From assembly GCA_900556615.1 (NCBI GenBank), contig USPP01000115.1, positions 1 to 5,898 of the forward strand: 5,898 nucleotides of DNA, read 5' to 3'. Source of the stretch: an uncultured Eubacteriales bacterium (GTDB lineage: Bacteria > Bacillota > Clostridia > Oscillospirales > CAG-272). Shown here one piece after another: positions 5,098-5,898 of the stretch. Both the position numbers and the translations under genes were made by a program. The notes beneath the pieces are model-generated. The model ran no database searches. It was not told the origin of the DNA and saw nothing but the letters and a program-made list of their open reading frames with translations. Position 1 is the stretch's first letter; every line of letters begins with the position of its first letter.

Positions 5098-5526
5098 TCA
5101 GAGAAGGCCCCGCTTTTTGCAATCTCCGCACACACCGTAAAAAACGGTTTTAGAGCTGTCCACAGAAAAGCCATGTTCTTCCTGCATATGCTCCGCTATA
5201 CGGCTCAGTTCCTCACATTCGACATGAATCAGCTTACCGCAGCCTACGCATTTGAGATGAAAATGCTCGCGGCAGCTTTTCTCATATTCGGTGCCGACAA
5301 GCTGATAACAGGCGGCGGTCGTTCCGTCGATAACATATTTTCGCAGATTTCCCGTTTCAGCCAGATGGTCTATCATACGGTAAACCGTTGCCTGACCTAT
5401 CGCATTCCCGCGACTATTCAAGCGTGCCACAATGTCAGAGGCGGTAAAATGCTCCCCGCCAAGCTCCAAAATACAGTTTAGTATTTCCTGCCGTTGCTTT
5501 GTCTTATATATCTGTTTTTCACTCAT
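5098..5526 (-). CDS. Fur-family metal-responsive repressor (Fur/Zur/PerR class unresolved)
   Basis: Fur-family proteins are cytoplasmic dimers that bind operator DNA when loaded with a metal. The 142-residue product is normal length. Residues 8-75 form the winged-helix domain, with TASDIVARLNSRG and the recognition helix QATVYRMIDHLAETG (45-59). The dimerisation domain has HFH (88-90) of the sensing site and the structural zinc site of two CxxC pairs, CVGC (93-96) and CGDC (133-136). His26 in GEHFTASDI sits where other family members have a metal-ligand His. The segment after CGKLI reads HVECEEL (101-107), with His101 and Cys104 where PerR/Fur usually have Asp/Glu; this leans toward a Zur-like zinc sensor, but I cannot assign the metal from sequence alone. 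The start overlaps the upstream gene's stop (ATGA) and has only a weak ribosome binding site, so translation is probably coupled. The gene ends at a shared bidirectional terminator. Confidence 0.9.
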   Translation of the reverse strand: MSEKQIYKTKQRQEILNCILELGGEHFTASDIVARLNSRGNAIGQATVYRMIDHLAETGNLRKYVIDGTTAACYQLVGTEYEKSCREHFHLKCVGCGKLIHVECEELSRIAEHMQEEHGFSVDSSKTVFYGVCGDCKKRGLL

Positions 5527-5898
5527 TTTTTTACTTCACTGTTCTTTTTGTTTTTTCTGTTCCCAAGCCATATTGCTATGCACAGAGAGACTGCGGCAAT
5601 TACGGCGATTGATGTCATTATAATACCGATTCTCTGGGTAGACTTTGCGGAATCGGATACTTCAGGCTCAACGAAAGCTTCCCTTTCGGCGATTTCGCTC
5701 TCGGAGCGTTTCGACTCGTTTGAGTATGATGGTCCATCGGCAGCCGTGTCTTCAGTGATTATGATATGTGTTGAAGAGCTGAAATCAGCTGCTGAAGTTT
5801 CTATACCTACGGAAGTTTCATCGGGTAATGTATGATTCGATTCGGTTACATTTTCAGGTGTGACAGGTACCGTGGTTTGAGTGTCTTCCTCTGTACCG
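5523..5898 (-). CDS. C-terminal part of a membrane-anchored surface protein (N-terminus off the window)
   Basis: I read this frame by hand on the minus strand. It is open from the window edge for 124 codons and ends at TGA 5525-5523. The visible part is a Ser/Thr/Glu-rich, low-complexity linker (residues 1-88 of the visible portion), then a hydrophobic span GIIMTSIAVIAAVSLCIAIW (91-110) and a basic tail (NRKNKKNSEVKK). This is the pattern of a secreted protein held by a C-terminal membrane helix with a cytoplasmic positive tail. No LPXTG sortase signal is seen. Its functional domain lies upstream and cannot be judged. The stop overlaps the fur-family start by four bases (ATGA), implying one operon; a role in metal capture or metal-stress response is possible from that context but unproven. 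Confidence 0.8.
   Translation of the reverse strand, partial: GTEEDTQTTVPVTPENVTESNHTLPDETSVGIETSAADFSSSTHIIITEDTAADGPSYSNESKRSESEIAEREAFVEPEVSDSAKSTQRIGIIMTSIAVIAAVSLCIAIWLGNRKNKKNSEVKK

Noticed and set aside
5173..5835. Plus-strand open frames 5173-5481, 5432-5623 and 5494-5835
   Set aside because: They lie antisense to the Fur-family gene and the surface protein gene, whose minus-strand frames have clear domain patterns and an ATGA coupling.
1..5898. CRISPR array, tRNA, rRNA or known riboswitch
   Set aside because: I saw no regularly spaced repeats, no tRNA-like cloverleaf and no riboswitch motif I recognise; a covariance-model scan would be needed to exclude diverged RNAs.

Overview
The window looks like chromosomal DNA of a low-to-moderate GC anaerobic Firmicute, most likely a Clostridia/Ruminococcaceae-type gut organism. 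The grounds are a clostridial-style DivIVA N-terminus, a RarA with the LYLDEIQYFNK Walker B variant, a radical SAM enzyme of the glycyl-radical-activase type, a compact Fur-family repressor and strong AAAGGAG ribosome binding sites. This placement is inference; there is no rRNA or other taxonomic marker.

Layout. (1) 1-689, minus: a coding region open to the left edge whose first ~150 residues are DivIVA-like. In the same frame, its last ~75 visible residues read as the M-domain segment of the signal recognition particle protein Ffh. This in-frame chimera is the oddest item here; it is either a real gene fusion or an assembly join. A good sigma-A-type promoter lies upstream of it. (2) 690-2173: almost 1.5 kb with no convincing gene. 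It holds a 167-bp small terminal-inverted-repeat element (1105-1271), several hairpins, and a plausible promoter and long leader for the next gene. (3) 2174-3406, plus: rarA/mgsA, the AAA+ replication-recombination ATPase, intact. (4) 3466-3644: a second, diverged copy of the small element in the opposite orientation, so rarA sits between two inverted copies. (5) 3668-5043, plus: a two-gene unit with a 1-base stop/start overlap. It encodes a Cys-rich, single-span membrane protein and a radical SAM protein, and I cannot assign a pathway to it. (6) 5047-5089: a strong hairpin with T-runs on both strands, ending the plus-strand pair and the convergent minus-strand unit. (7) 5098-5898, minus: a membrane-anchored surface protein (C-terminal part only) overlapping by ATGA a Fur-family metalloregulator.

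The parts most worth following are the DivIVA-Ffh fusion, the TIR elements with a conserved terminal hairpin and TA at both ends, and the Cys-motif membrane protein/radical SAM pair, which has no visible glycyl radical enzyme partner. rarA and the fur-family gene are ordinary family members, although the regulator's metal site and its coupling to a surface protein deserve a look.
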